From NCBI GenBank assembly GCA_947474365.1, contig CANJIU010000069.1:1-51754 (forward strand): a stretch of DNA of 51,754 bases. Reading direction: 5' to 3'. This document shows positions 18,508-26,767 of this stretch, piece by piece. The stretch comes from Opitutia bacterium (GTDB taxonomy: Bacteria > Verrucomicrobiota > Verrucomicrobiia > Opitutales > Opitutaceae). The notes under the pieces are model-generated. The model was given only the letters and a program-made list of their open reading frames with translations, was not told where the DNA came from and did not search any database. Positions within the stretch are counted from its first letter, which is position 1; each line of letters opens with the position of its first letter. The translations under genes were made by a program, and so were the position numbers.

Positions 18508-19380
18508 ATGAACCGTCGCCGGTTTCTCACCCAGGCCGCCACCGCGGCCGCCGTCGCTCCGCTCGCGCGGTCAGTCACGGCGGCGGTTCCCGGTTCCCGC
18601 GAACTCATCGACACCAACGTCTGGCTCTCGCATTGGCCGACGCGCCGCTCGTGGGCCGAAACGACCGAGCAACTCTTCGCCAAATTGCGCAGGCACGGCG
18701 TCACGTCGGCCTGGACCGGGAGCTTCGATTCGGCGCTGCACAGCGACATCGCCGGGGCCAATGCGCGACTGGCCGCCGCCTGCGTGCGCGATGGCGACGG
18801 AATCCTCGTGCCGTTCGGCGCCATCAACCCCACCCTGCCGGACTGGGAGGACGACGTGCGCCGTTGCGCGGAAGAACACCGCATGCCCGGCGTGCGGCTG
18901 CTGCCCAACTATCATGGATACGGCCTCGACGACGCACGTTTCGCCCGACTGCTCGACGTGGCCTCCCAACGCGGTCTCCTCGTCCAAATCGCACTCTCGA
19001 TGGAGGACGACCGATCGCAAAACCCCGCGTTCACCGCGGCCTTCGTTTCCGCCGCACCACTCGCCGACACATTGGAGAAATTTCCCGCCGCCCGCGTCAT
19101 GCTCCTCAACAGCACGTCCCGCGTCCTCGGGCCCAGCACTCCGTTGTTGCAGCGCCTGATCAAACGCGGGGTCCTGTTTGAAACGGCCACGCTCGAATCG
19201 GTCGCCGGGATCGAGTCGCTGCTGCAAAAGGCGCCGGGAGTGCGCCTCGCGTTCGGTTCACACGCGCCGTATTATTATTTCGAGGCAGCCCTCTTAAAAC
19301 TGCAGGAGTCCGCGTTGACCGCCGAGCAACTCGTCGCCATCCGTCACGGCCACGCCCGCGCCGCGCTCGCCCGCCCATGA
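18508..19380 (+). CDS. Tat-exported amidohydrolase-fold protein lacking the metal motifs
   Basis: 290 aa with a twin-arginine leader (MNRRRFLTQAATAAAVAPLA). The fold follows the amidohydrolase-2 TIM-barrel pattern: LIDTNVWLSHWP at 33-44, PFGAINP at 101-107, GVRLLPNYHGYG at 127-138, and a C-terminal FGSHAPYYYFE. The family's HxH metal motif is replaced by NVW (37-39), and the final catalytic Asp (GSD) is His251 (GSH). The intact partner follows with an ATGA overlap at 19377-19380. A related 'IDVNV.L.RWP' subfamily without HxH is known in this phylum, by recall. The protein may be inactive or use another chemistry, possibly as a structural partner of its neighbour. Its substrate is unknown. Confidence 0.85.
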   Translation: MNRRRFLTQAATAAAVAPLARSVTAAVPGSRELIDTNVWLSHWPTRRSWAETTEQLFAKLRRHGVTSAWTGSFDSALHSDIAGANARLAAACVRDGDGILVPFGAINPTLPDWEDDVRRCAEEHRMPGVRLLPNYHGYGLDDARFARLLDVASQRGLLVQIALSMEDDRSQNPAFTAAFVSAAPLADTLEKFPAARVMLLNSTSRVLGPSTPLLQRLIKRGVLFETATLESVAGIESLLQKAPGVRLAFGSHAPYYYFEAALLKLQESALTAEQLVAIRHGHARAALARP

Positions 19381-20294
19381 ACCGCCGCACTTTCCTGCAA
19401 ACCGGCGCGTTGGCCGCCACGGTGCCGTTGGTCGGACGCGCGGCCGAAAACTCCACGGCCGACGCCGCCGCGAGCGCCTGGGGCGGCGATGAATTGCGCA
19501 AACTCGGCATCTGGGACGTCCACGCGCACGTCGGCACGCCGGGGGCGACTCCCGCCAAGCGCATGGAGGCGCTGGTGAAGATCGCCGACCGCATGGGTGT
19601 CGAACGGCTCTGCATCTGCATGAGCCCGCCCTGGCACTATGAGCCGACGCCCGAGCAATTCCGCCGGAGCAACGACGACGTCCTCGCCATCCTGAAGGAG
19701 TGGAATTCGCGCGCGTTCGGATTTGTTTATCTCAATCCACAGCACCCGCGCGAGAGCCTGGCCGAACTCGAGCGCTGCGTCGCCGACGGTCCGATGATCG
19801 GCATCAAGCTTTGGGTCGGGATGCACTGCAACGCACCACAGCTCGATCCGATCGTGAACCGCGCCGCCGAACTCAACGCCCTCATCCTGCAGCACACGTG
19901 GATCAAGCAGCGCGGCAAGGGCAACCTCCCGGGCGAATCGACTCCGATGGATCTCACGGAACTGTCAGCGCGCCATCCCGGCGTGCCGATTGTTTGCGGA
20001 CATACGGGCGGCGGCGACTGGTCGCTCGGGATTCGCGCCATTCGGACGCGCCCGGAATTGCACGCCGATCTCGGCGGCGGCGACCCCGTTTACGGCGAAG
20101 TCGAGATGGCCGTGCGCGAACTCGGGGCGAGTCGTGTCCTGTATGGCAGCGACGTCAACGGCCGCAGTTTCTCGTCCCAAATCGGCCGCGTCCTCGGCGC
20201 TGACATTTCGCTCGCCGATAAGAAGCTGATCCTGCGCGAGAATCTGCGCCGCCTGCTGCAGCCCGCCCTCCGTCGCAAGGGGATCAACGCGTAA
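19377..20294 (+). CDS. Tat-exported amidohydrolase (amidohydrolase-2 family)
   Basis: 305 aa with a twin-arginine leader (MNRRTFLQTGALAATVPLVG). The metal-binding set of the amidohydrolase-2 TIM barrel is complete: H49-A-H51 in WDVHAHV, H173 in LQHTW, H209 in CGHTGG and D259 in LYGSDV. The family performs hydrolytic or decarboxylating reactions on small carboxylates and lactones. The start overlaps the stop of the metal-motif-less paralogue (ATGA), so the two are likely made in similar amounts. A palindrome follows 26 bp after its stop. Being divergent from the TonB receptors and sharing their control region, it is probably part of the same regulon and acts on a breakdown product in the periplasm. 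Confidence 0.88.
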   Translation: MNRRTFLQTGALAATVPLVGRAAENSTADAAASAWGGDELRKLGIWDVHAHVGTPGATPAKRMEALVKIADRMGVERLCICMSPPWHYEPTPEQFRRSNDDVLAILKEWNSRAFGFVYLNPQHPRESLAELERCVADGPMIGIKLWVGMHCNAPQLDPIVNRAAELNALILQHTWIKQRGKGNLPGESTPMDLTELSARHPGVPIVCGHTGGGDWSLGIRAIRTRPELHADLGGGDPVYGEVEMAVRELGASRVLYGSDVNGRSFSSQIGRVLGADISLADKKLILRENLRRLLQPALRRKGINA

Positions 20295-20319
20295 TGGAAG
20301 CAGGTGACGTGCGGCGCAG

Positions 20320-20360
20320 TCAGTGACGGTCAGCCCCATCACCGATGCATCCGTCACTGA
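20320..20360. terminator. perfect 10-bp inverted repeat after the amidohydrolase pair
   Basis: The arms TCAGTGACGG (20320-20329) and CCGTCACTGA (20351-20360) are exact complements around a 21-nt loop. A T-rich stretch (ATTCTTTCT) follows. It may end the amidohydrolase transcript or serve as an operator for the sulfatase gene that starts 63 bp downstream. Confidence 0.4.
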
Positions 20361-20423
20361 AGAGTAGATTCTTTCTCGCCCCGAGGCAATTTTGCCACAA
20401 CGCATCCTGATCCATTTCTTACC

Positions 20424-21857
20424 ATGCTTCGCTTCGTCCACCCGCTCCTCCTGTTCGTCGCCACCAGCCTGTTCGCCACGGCCGCCGACCGCCTCCCCAA
20501 CATCGTCGTCATCTTCACCGACGACCAGGGCTACGGTGATGTCGGCGTCTTCGGCGCCAAGGGCTACACCACGCCGAACCTCGACGGCATGGCCAAGTCG
20601 GGCACGAAGTTCACCAACTTCCACGTCGCCCAGGCGGTGTGCTCCGCCTCGCGTACCGGCCTTCTCACCGGCTGCTATCCGAACCGCGTCGGCATCCACG
20701 GCGCCCTTGGGCCGCAATCAAACCACGGCATCAACGCGGCCGAGACCACGATCGCCGAGTTGCTCAAGTCACGCGGCTATACGACGGGCATGGCGGGCAA
20801 GTGGCACCTTGGCCATCACGAGGCGTTCCTGCCCAACCGCCACGGCTTCGACGAGTCGTTCGGTCTGCCGTACTCGAACGACATGTGGCCGTTTCATCCC
20901 GAGGCCAAGCCCGGCACCTACCCTCCGCTGCCGCTCTACGAGAATGGCAAGATCATCGACCGCGAGATCACGCCCGACAAGATGCGCAACCTCACCACGT
21001 GGTACACCGAGCGCGCGGTGAAGTTCATCGAGCGCAACCACGAGCGGCCATTCTTCTTCTACCTCGCCCACGCGATGCCCCACGTGCCGCTCGCCGTGAG
21101 CGACAAGTTCAAGGGCAAATCCCAACACGGCCTCTATGGCGACGTGATCATGGAAATCGACTGGTCGGTCGGCGAGGTGCTGACCGCGCTGAAAAAGCAC
21201 GGACTCGAACGCGACACGCTTGTCATCTTCACCAGCGACAACGGCCCGTGGCTCAGCTACGGCAACCACGCCGGCAGCGCCGGACCGCTGCGCGAGGGCA
21301 AGGGCACCTCTTGGGAAGGCGGCACGCGCGTGCCGTGCCTCATGCGCTGGCCCGGACGTATTCCCGCCGGCGTTACGAGCAACGACTACCTGATGACGAT
21401 CGACCTCCTGCCGACGTTTGCCGGGCTCACCGGTGCGAAGCTCCCCACCCTCCCGATCGACGGGCTCGATGTCTGGCCGTTGATCGCCCAAAAACCCGGC
21501 GCGAAAAATCCGCACGAGGGCTACGGCATCTGGTATGCGCAAAATGAACTGCAGGCCGTCGTCAGCGGTGACGGACATTGGAAAGTGATCCTCCCGCACA
21601 CCTACCGCACGCTCGGCGGCCGACCCGGAGGACGCGACGGCGTGCCCACGAAATACGAGAACGTCGCGAACGAATCACCCAAGCTCTACGATCTGCGCGC
21701 CGACCTTGGGGAAACCAAGGACCTCGCCGCGCAACACCCCGACGAGGTGAAACGCCTACTCGCATTCGCGGAGAAATGCCGCGACGACCTCGGCGACACG
21801 CTCACCAAGCGCAAAGGCAAGGGCACGCGCGAGCCTGGCCGGGTGGCGGCGAAATGA
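20424..21857 (+). CDS. secreted sulfatase with CSASR modification motif
   Basis: 477 aa; signal peptide about 1-21 (LLLFVATSLFATAAD). Metal-binding Asp pair D33/D34 (IFTDDQGYGDVG), then C73-S-A-S-R77 TGLLTG. Ala replaces the usual Pro of C-x-P-x-R; the C-x-A-x-R variant is known among formylglycine sulfatases, so activity is still expected. Other marks are AGKWHLG at the usual place, FTSDNGPW, and a C-terminal LYDLRADLGETKDLA segment. It is transcribed apart from the three minus-strand sulfatases and looks like a different subfamily. It probably desulfates the same or a related glycan in the periplasm. No maturation enzyme is nearby. Confidence 0.93.
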   Translation: MLRFVHPLLLFVATSLFATAADRLPNIVVIFTDDQGYGDVGVFGAKGYTTPNLDGMAKSGTKFTNFHVAQAVCSASRTGLLTGCYPNRVGIHGALGPQSNHGINAAETTIAELLKSRGYTTGMAGKWHLGHHEAFLPNRHGFDESFGLPYSNDMWPFHPEAKPGTYPPLPLYENGKIIDREITPDKMRNLTTWYTERAVKFIERNHERPFFFYLAHAMPHVPLAVSDKFKGKSQHGLYGDVIMEIDWSVGEVLTALKKHGLERDTLVIFTSDNGPWLSYGNHAGSAGPLREGKGTSWEGGTRVPCLMRWPGRIPAGVTSNDYLMTIDLLPTFAGLTGAKLPTLPIDGLDVWPLIAQKPGAKNPHEGYGIWYAQNELQAVVSGDGHWKVILPHTYRTLGGRPGGRDGVPTKYENVANESPKLYDLRADLGETKDLAAQHPDEVKRLLAFAEKCRDDLGDTLTKRKGKGTREPGRVAAK

Positions 21858-21870
21858 AGTGAGCTGAGGT

Positions 21871-22005
21871 GGGAACGCTAATCTGCGCTAATCTTCACTA
21901 ATCCAAACCACCGGGCCAGCGCTCAAGCCTCGCCGATTAGGCGAGGCACGCTCACCATCGATCGCGCCCTTTGGCGTCCGAAAATCAGCGTAGATTAGCG
22001 TTCCC
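21871..22005. repeat. 135-bp nested palindromic intergenic element
   Basis: Outer arms at 21871-21888 and 21988-22005 are complementary at 17 of 18 positions (GGGAACGCTAATCTGCGC is the left arm). Inside lies a perfect 8-bp hairpin, GCCTCGCC (21927-21934), loop GATTA, GGCGAGGC (21940-21947). The left side also holds three tandem decamers: ACGCTAATCT, GCGCTAATCT, TCACTAATCC (21875-21904). It fills nearly all of the 183-bp gap between the sulfatase and the HAD gene. It looks like a miniature non-coding repeat, but the window has only one copy. It might also stop transcription. Confidence 0.6.
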
Positions 22006-22040
22006 CCCTTCAGTGGTCTTGAGTCCCTCCACCCCATCCG

Positions 22041-22691
22041 ATGCCTTCTCTCCGCTACCGCCACATCGTCTGGGATTGGAACGGCACGCTGCTCGACGAT
22101 CTCGATTACTCCATCGCGGTCATGAACGGCCTGCTCGCGAAGCGCAGCCTGCCGCTCCTCGACCGCACACGCTACCACGAGCTTTTCGATTTCCCGGTGC
22201 GCGACTACTACTACCGCCTCGGTTTCGATCCGGCGCGCGACAGTTTCGAAAGCCTCAGCGTTGAGTTCATCTCCGCCTACGATGCGCATCGGTGGGACTG
22301 CCGCCTGCATCGCGTCACTGCAGAGATTCTCGCCGCAGTCACGCAAGGCGGCGCCACGCAATCGATCCTCTCGGCCTATCGTCACGAAACGCTCCATGAG
22401 ATCGTCGGCCACTTCGGCCTCACGCCGCACTTCATCCGCCTGACCGGGCTCGACAACATTTTCGCGCACAGCAAGGCCGAGCTCGGCCGCGCCTGGCTCA
22501 AGGAACTCTCCCTGCCAGCCGGCGACGTGCTGCTGGTCGGCGATACGCTGCACGATCTCGACGTCGCGAACCACATGGGCGTCGACTGCGTGCTCGTCGC
22601 CGCCGGGCACCATCCCGCCGCGCGCCTCCGCGCCCGACACGATCGCGTCGTCGAGAATCTGCCGGCCCTTCGCGACCTCCTGGCCCTGTAA
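22041..22691 (+). CDS. HAD-superfamily hydrolase, phosphoglycolate-phosphatase-like
   Basis: 216 aa, cytoplasmic. Motif I is D12-W-N-G-T16, so the usual second Asp (DxD) is Asn14. This DWNGTL form is a recognised HAD subgroup, and the change may alter or weaken the acid/base step. Motif II is probably the Ser in SILSAYRH, motif III the Lys in HSKAELG, and motif IV is VGDTLHDLDVA. The helical cap between residues about 25 and 90 is of the C1 type seen in phosphoglycolate and beta-phosphoglucomutase relatives. The gene is 20 bp upstream of the secreted esterase, though a shared role is not obvious. The substrate, presumably a small phosphate ester, is not predictable. Confidence 0.85.
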   Translation: MPSLRYRHIVWDWNGTLLDDLDYSIAVMNGLLAKRSLPLLDRTRYHELFDFPVRDYYYRLGFDPARDSFESLSVEFISAYDAHRWDCRLHRVTAEILAAVTQGGATQSILSAYRHETLHEIVGHFGLTPHFIRLTGLDNIFAHSKAELGRAWLKELSLPAGDVLLVGDTLHDLDVANHMGVDCVLVAAGHHPAARLRARHDRVVENLPALRDLLAL

Positions 22692-22711
22692 CGTTCCGCT
22701 TCCTCCCGCTC

Positions 22712-23701
22712 ATGAAATTTCCCGCCGGCTCTTCCTTCGCCCATGCGCACCGTCACCCGCATCCGCTACGATGTGCCGCGCTGGGTCTCACCGTGTTCGC
22801 CCTCTCCCTCGCCACGGCCGCGGACAACCCCAAAGCTGCCAAGGCCGCCCGGCCGGAGACGCCGTTCACGTGGGTCGCTCCGGAGGAAACCGTGGAGCGC
22901 GCGAAAAAGTCCCTGCCATCGACGGTGCGACACGCGACGTTCCCGAGCCCGTCGATGGGTATCGCGGTCGGCTACTACATCTATCTGCCGCCCGGTTATG
23001 AATCGGGCCGGGAACGTTATCCCGTGGTCTATCACCTGCACGGTGGACGTCCGGGTGGAGAAAACAAAGCCGTCCGACTGTCGACCTACGTGGACAAGGC
23101 GATCGCGGCCGGCACGATTCCGCCGACGATTTATGTTTTCCCGAACGGCGGACCGGTGAGCTGGTACGACATGCCCGACCTGAAGAATGGAAGGGGTGAG
23201 TCCGTTTTCGTACAGGAACTGATTCCGCACATCGACGCCACCTATCGCACGTGGGGCACGCGGGAGGGCCGCGCGCTCGAGGGCTATTCGCAGGGCGGCC
23301 GCGGCACGACGCGCATCATGTTCAAACACCCCGAACTGTTTCTCTCGGTCGCACCTGGAGGCTCGGGCTACGGTCCGGAGAAGCACATCCAGGAAAACCA
23401 AGGCTACGAATCCGACACGCTGCGTTTTCTCCCGATCGGCTACAACACCTGGGACCTGGCCAAAGCGTACATCGCCCGCGCCCACCGGCCGGCATTGAAC
23501 ATTTTGATCTGGGACGGCACGAAGTGCTTCAACTTCGAATTCAACCGGCAGTTTTCCGCCTACCTCAAGCAACTCGGCCTCGCCCACACGTTCCTCCCAA
23601 TCGAGGGCGTCCCCCACACCGACACCGGCAGTTACGACAAGAACGGCGACGACATCATGCGGCATCACCAAAAGACGTTCGCGGCCCACCGGCCGAAGTA
23701 G
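22712..23701 (+). CDS. secreted CE1/esterase-D-like alpha/beta hydrolase
   Basis: 329 aa. The N-terminus has a His-rich stretch (HAHRHPHP) followed by a hydrophobic segment (LGLTVFALSLATAAD, about 24-38) that acts as a signal peptide. The esterase domain begins near 75: GYYIYLPPGY, YHLHGGRPGG (oxyanion region), FVQELIPHID, then the nucleophile elbow G-Y-S193-Q-G-G, a candidate Asp in ILIWDG and a C-terminal His in GVPHTD. This is the layout of feruloyl/acetylxylan esterase-type CE1 proteins. It would remove acyl groups from polysaccharide, in keeping with the nearby glycan genes. The S-x-GG elbow and trio are intact. It ends 20 bp from a convergent gene. Confidence 0.87.
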   Translation: MKFPAGSSFAHAHRHPHPLRCAALGLTVFALSLATAADNPKAAKAARPETPFTWVAPEETVERAKKSLPSTVRHATFPSPSMGIAVGYYIYLPPGYESGRERYPVVYHLHGGRPGGENKAVRLSTYVDKAIAAGTIPPTIYVFPNGGPVSWYDMPDLKNGRGESVFVQELIPHIDATYRTWGTREGRALEGYSQGGRGTTRIMFKHPELFLSVAPGGSGYGPEKHIQENQGYESDTLRFLPIGYNTWDLAKAYIARAHRPALNILIWDGTKCFNFEFNRQFSAYLKQLGLAHTFLPIEGVPHTDTGSYDKNGDDIMRHHQKTFAAHRPK

Positions 23702-23721
23702 ATCCGGCGAACGACCTCGGC

Positions 23722-24591
23722 CTACCGCCGCCCGCTCGCCGCCGCCGGTCCCGCGAGCCGGATGCCGCTTTTCTCGATCACGATCTTCTTCGCCTTGAAG
23801 AGCACTCCGATCGCCTGCTTGAACGCCTTCTTGCTCACGCCAAACGCCGCGCGAATTTCCTCCGGCGGACTATTGTCATGCAACGGCAACCGTCCGCCGG
23901 CGCTCGTCGTCAGCGCCTCTACGATTTTTTCCGTCAGGGGCACGATGCGCTGGTAACCAACCCGCACGCGATCGAGCGCGAGGTCGAGCTTGCCGTCCGG
24001 ACGCACGAGACGGACGAACGCCTCCAAGGACTGGCCCGTTGCCAGGGGCTCCGCCAGATCGCCGCGGTAAAGCAGCCCGCGATGCGCGTGATTCACGACA
24101 ACATTGTAACCGAGCGGCGATTCTCCAATAACAATGACCGCCACCGCCTGGCCGGCCGAGTACGCGGACGGACTGAGATTGAGATACCGGTTCAGCCGCG
24201 CGCTGGCGATGAGGCGGTCGGTTCGTTCATCGAGCCCGACGCGGACGACGAGCCAGTCTCCCTCCCGCAACGGCCCGCACTGTTCGCGAATCGGCAACAG
24301 AAGATCCTTTTCCAAACCCCAGTCGAGAAAAACGCCGATGCGCGGATTCACGCTCACCACCCGCAGGAAGGCGAATTCGCCGACCGCCGCGTACGGAAAT
24401 TCCGTCGTCGCCACCAACCGGTCCTCGGAATCACGGTAGACAAAGACGTCCACGAGCGCGCCCGCCGCCGGACGGCGCGGAAGATAGCGGCCAGGCAGCA
24501 GAATTTCTCCGTGCGAGCCTCCGTCCAGGTAATATCCCGGCGTCGCTTCGCGCACGAAAGGAAGCCGGTTGCGTCGTCCGATGAGAGCCAT
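23722..24591 (-). CDS. CvfB-like S1-domain RNA-binding protein
   Basis: 289 aa from ATG 24591, the usual length of the CvfB (YitL) family. The open frame continues upstream to 24939, but that part is arginine-rich, covers a palindrome and has no family similarity. Visible parts are consecutive S1-like OB folds (PGYYLDGG.. at the start, VFLDWGLEKDLLLP mid-protein, VVNHAHRGLLYRGDL later) and a C-terminal winged-helix segment (EEIRAAFGVSKKAFKQAIGVLFK). Family members bind RNA and affect regulation in Staphylococcus and Streptococcus; the role here is unknown. It is a single gene, convergent with the esterase and divergent from the PpiD-like gene across a 346-bp gap. Confidence 0.85.
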   Translation of the reverse strand: MALIGRRNRLPFVREATPGYYLDGGSHGEILLPGRYLPRRPAAGALVDVFVYRDSEDRLVATTEFPYAAVGEFAFLRVVSVNPRIGVFLDWGLEKDLLLPIREQCGPLREGDWLVVRVGLDERTDRLIASARLNRYLNLSPSAYSAGQAVAVIVIGESPLGYNVVVNHAHRGLLYRGDLAEPLATGQSLEAFVRLVRPDGKLDLALDRVRVGYQRIVPLTEKIVEALTTSAGGRLPLHDNSPPEEIRAAFGVSKKAFKQAIGVLFKAKKIVIEKSGIRLAGPAAASGRR

Positions 24592-24736
24592 GTTCCCGGC
24601 AACGTGTCCGGAATCAGGCGCGACGGGGAGGCAAATCGCACGGGCGCATCCGATGGGTGCGTCGCATTTGGTCAGGCCGGGAAGAAAGTTTCGCGCCCGA
24701 CGGCCTTTGCGCGTCCGATTTTCGGGTGCATCCCGT

Positions 24737-24853
24737 TTTTTGGACATGAGAAAAACGCCATCGACTCCAATCGGGTTATTACTGGGGACGCGACGCCCTC
24801 GTCGCGGTTTCAAGCCACACGACGAGGGCGTCGCGTCCCCCCGTGTCCAAAAA
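24737..24853. repeat. nested inverted repeat in the 346-bp gap between CvfB-like and PpiD-like genes
   Basis: Inner arms at 24784-24804 and 24820-24840 are perfect 21-bp complements (starting GGGGACGCGACG) around a 15-nt loop. Outer arms TTTTTGGACA (24737-24746) and TGTCCAAAAA (24844-24853) are also perfect complements. The whole lies between the two divergent starts (24591 and 24938), so it is not a normal terminator. I see nothing else in this gap except room for two promoters. It resembles a small repetitive element, but no second copy is visible in the window. Confidence 0.7.
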
Positions 24854-24937
24854 TTGAGATGCGCGCCCGAATTTTCGGCTGCCACTTTCACCCTTGCCAC
24901 GCGCCCCGACCAACCTAGCGTCCGACGTTTTCTCCCC

Positions 24938-26620
24938 ATGATTTCTTGGATCCAGAAATACTTCCAGCATCACTTCAAAACGATCTTTGCCGTGCTGCTG
25001 GCCGTGATCATCGTCACCTTCATCTTCGGCATCAACGCCTCCGGTGGATTTGGTCGCGCTGACCGACACATGGTGGACCGGCCGTTTTTCGGGCTGAACC
25101 TCGCATTGCAGTCCGACCAGCAAAGCCTCATGGGTGATGCCGGCCTCAGCGCCAATCTCCGGGTGGGAGCCTTTGGCCAGCTCGACGGCGACCAAATTCA
25201 GAATTACGCCTTTCAGCGCGCCGCCACACTGCATCTCGCCGACAAGTGGCACATTCCCGCCGCGACGCCCGCTGAAATCACCGAGCAGATCAAGACACTC
25301 CGGATGTTCGCCGGCCAGGATGGGCAGTTCGACGCCAAGTCCTACCAGACATTTCGCGACAATCTGAAGACCAATCCCCGCGGCGTCTCCGAGGCGGACA
25401 TTGTCCGTGTGGTGGGCGACGACGTTCGCGCGGAAAAGGTGCAGAACCTTCTCGCCGGCCCTGGATACGTACTGCCGGCTGACATCAAGGGCCAGTTGTT
25501 GCGCTCCGACACGGAATGGACGCTCGGCACCGCGACGACGGACTACGCCGCGTTCAAACCCGAGATCAAGCCGAGCGACACCGAGCTCACCCAGTTCTTC
25601 GAACAATCCGGTGGACGCTATGACATTCCGCCGCAGGTCATCGTAAGTTACATCGATTTCCCCGCTCTGAATCACATTGCATCGGTCAATGTCACCGAGG
25701 CCGAAGTGCGCGCCTACTACGACGGAAATCCCTCCCGCTTCCCGAAGCCGGCGGACCCGGCAAAACCCGCCACGCCCGGCGTGACGCCACCAGCGGATCC
25801 CGCGGCGGATTTCGCCGCCGTTCGCGGCCAGGTCGAGTCAACCCTCAAGCTGGAACGCGCGCAGAAAATCGCCGCCAAAGCGGCCAGCGATTTCTCCTTC
25901 GCGATTTTTGAGTCAAAGGCGAAGTCGGTTGAGGCGCTCGATGCGTTCGTCGTGTCCCGCAAGGCCACGGTCAAGACCGTCGCTCCCTTTGCCCGCAACG
26001 CCCCCCCCGCCGAACTCGGCGGCTCGCCGGAAATTGCCAATGAAGCGTTCCGTCTGAGCAAGGACCGCCTGGTATCGGATGCGCTGACCACCCCGATGGG
26101 CGCGGTGATCCTTATCTGGCGCGAGACCCGACCGGCGCACAAACCGCTCTTTTCCGAGACTCGCGAAAAAGTCGCCTCGGATTACACCGAGAACGAGCGC
26201 CGCAAACAATTCGTCGAGTTGGGCAAGAAGCTCAAGCGCCAGCTGGAAGAGCGCGTGAAAGCCGGTGACACCTTCGAAAAAGGTGCCGAGTCCGTCGCCA
26301 GCGCCGCCGGTCTGAAACTTGAGACCAAGGCAATCCCGGCGTTCAAGGCCATGAATCGGCCACAGGATTTGGACTACTCGATTTTGGGTACCTTGGAACG
26401 GCTCGAAAAGGGACAGGTTTCCGACATGGTGCTCAGCGCCGACAAGGGATTATTCGTCTACGCGGTCGAGAAAAAGGCTCCGGACGTCAGCGAGTCCAAT
26501 CCCCGTTACGTCGAGACCCGGACCCAACTGGCGAGCTATACGTCCCGGATGGGAGCCTCGGCCTACATCTCCGAACTCGTGGAAAAGGAACTCAAGCGCT
26601 CCGACCCGAAGGGACTTTGA
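24938..26620 (+). CDS. SurA/PpiD-like periplasmic folding factor without clear parvulin core
   Basis: 560 aa from ATG 24938. The N-terminus is cytoplasmic and basic, followed by one membrane helix (about 14-34, IFAVLLAVIIVTFIFGIN), the PpiD anchoring plan. Residues about 40-230 look like the SurA_N-type chaperone region. After EAEVRAYYDGNPSRF the expected parvulin domain is mostly missing. A Pro-rich stretch (PKPADPAKPATPGVTPPADP) comes first, and only a tail-like segment (EIANEAFRLSKDRLVSDAL..GAVILIWRET) resembles a parvulin C-terminal half. No GGdLG-type motif is visible. It may therefore be a chaperone with weak or no prolyl isomerase activity. A second C-terminal segment (about 480-550) repeats the same pattern. 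It stands alone in its transcription unit. Confidence 0.8.
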   Translation: MISWIQKYFQHHFKTIFAVLLAVIIVTFIFGINASGGFGRADRHMVDRPFFGLNLALQSDQQSLMGDAGLSANLRVGAFGQLDGDQIQNYAFQRAATLHLADKWHIPAATPAEITEQIKTLRMFAGQDGQFDAKSYQTFRDNLKTNPRGVSEADIVRVVGDDVRAEKVQNLLAGPGYVLPADIKGQLLRSDTEWTLGTATTDYAAFKPEIKPSDTELTQFFEQSGGRYDIPPQVIVSYIDFPALNHIASVNVTEAEVRAYYDGNPSRFPKPADPAKPATPGVTPPADPAADFAAVRGQVESTLKLERAQKIAAKAASDFSFAIFESKAKSVEALDAFVVSRKATVKTVAPFARNAPPAELGGSPEIANEAFRLSKDRLVSDALTTPMGAVILIWRETRPAHKPLFSETREKVASDYTENERRKQFVELGKKLKRQLEERVKAGDTFEKGAESVASAAGLKLETKAIPAFKAMNRPQDLDYSILGTLERLEKGQVSDMVLSADKGLFVYAVEKKAPDVSESNPRYVETRTQLASYTSRMGASAYISELVEKELKRSDPKGL

Positions 26621-26767
26621 GCGAGCAATTGCAGGTAAACTGACTGACTGATTCCGGCCGTCTCCGTCCAACGTCGATTCGAACCAATGGTCGTTCGTTC
26701 CGGAAACCAGAACATCCGCAGAACGAGGGCTTTCTTTCCGGCGAAATTGTGTCCATTACTGGAACGC

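Noticed and set aside
24592..24939. N-terminal extension of the CvfB-like protein
   Set aside because: Would cover the nested palindrome, is arginine-rich, and exceeds the family length; the ATG at 24591 fits.
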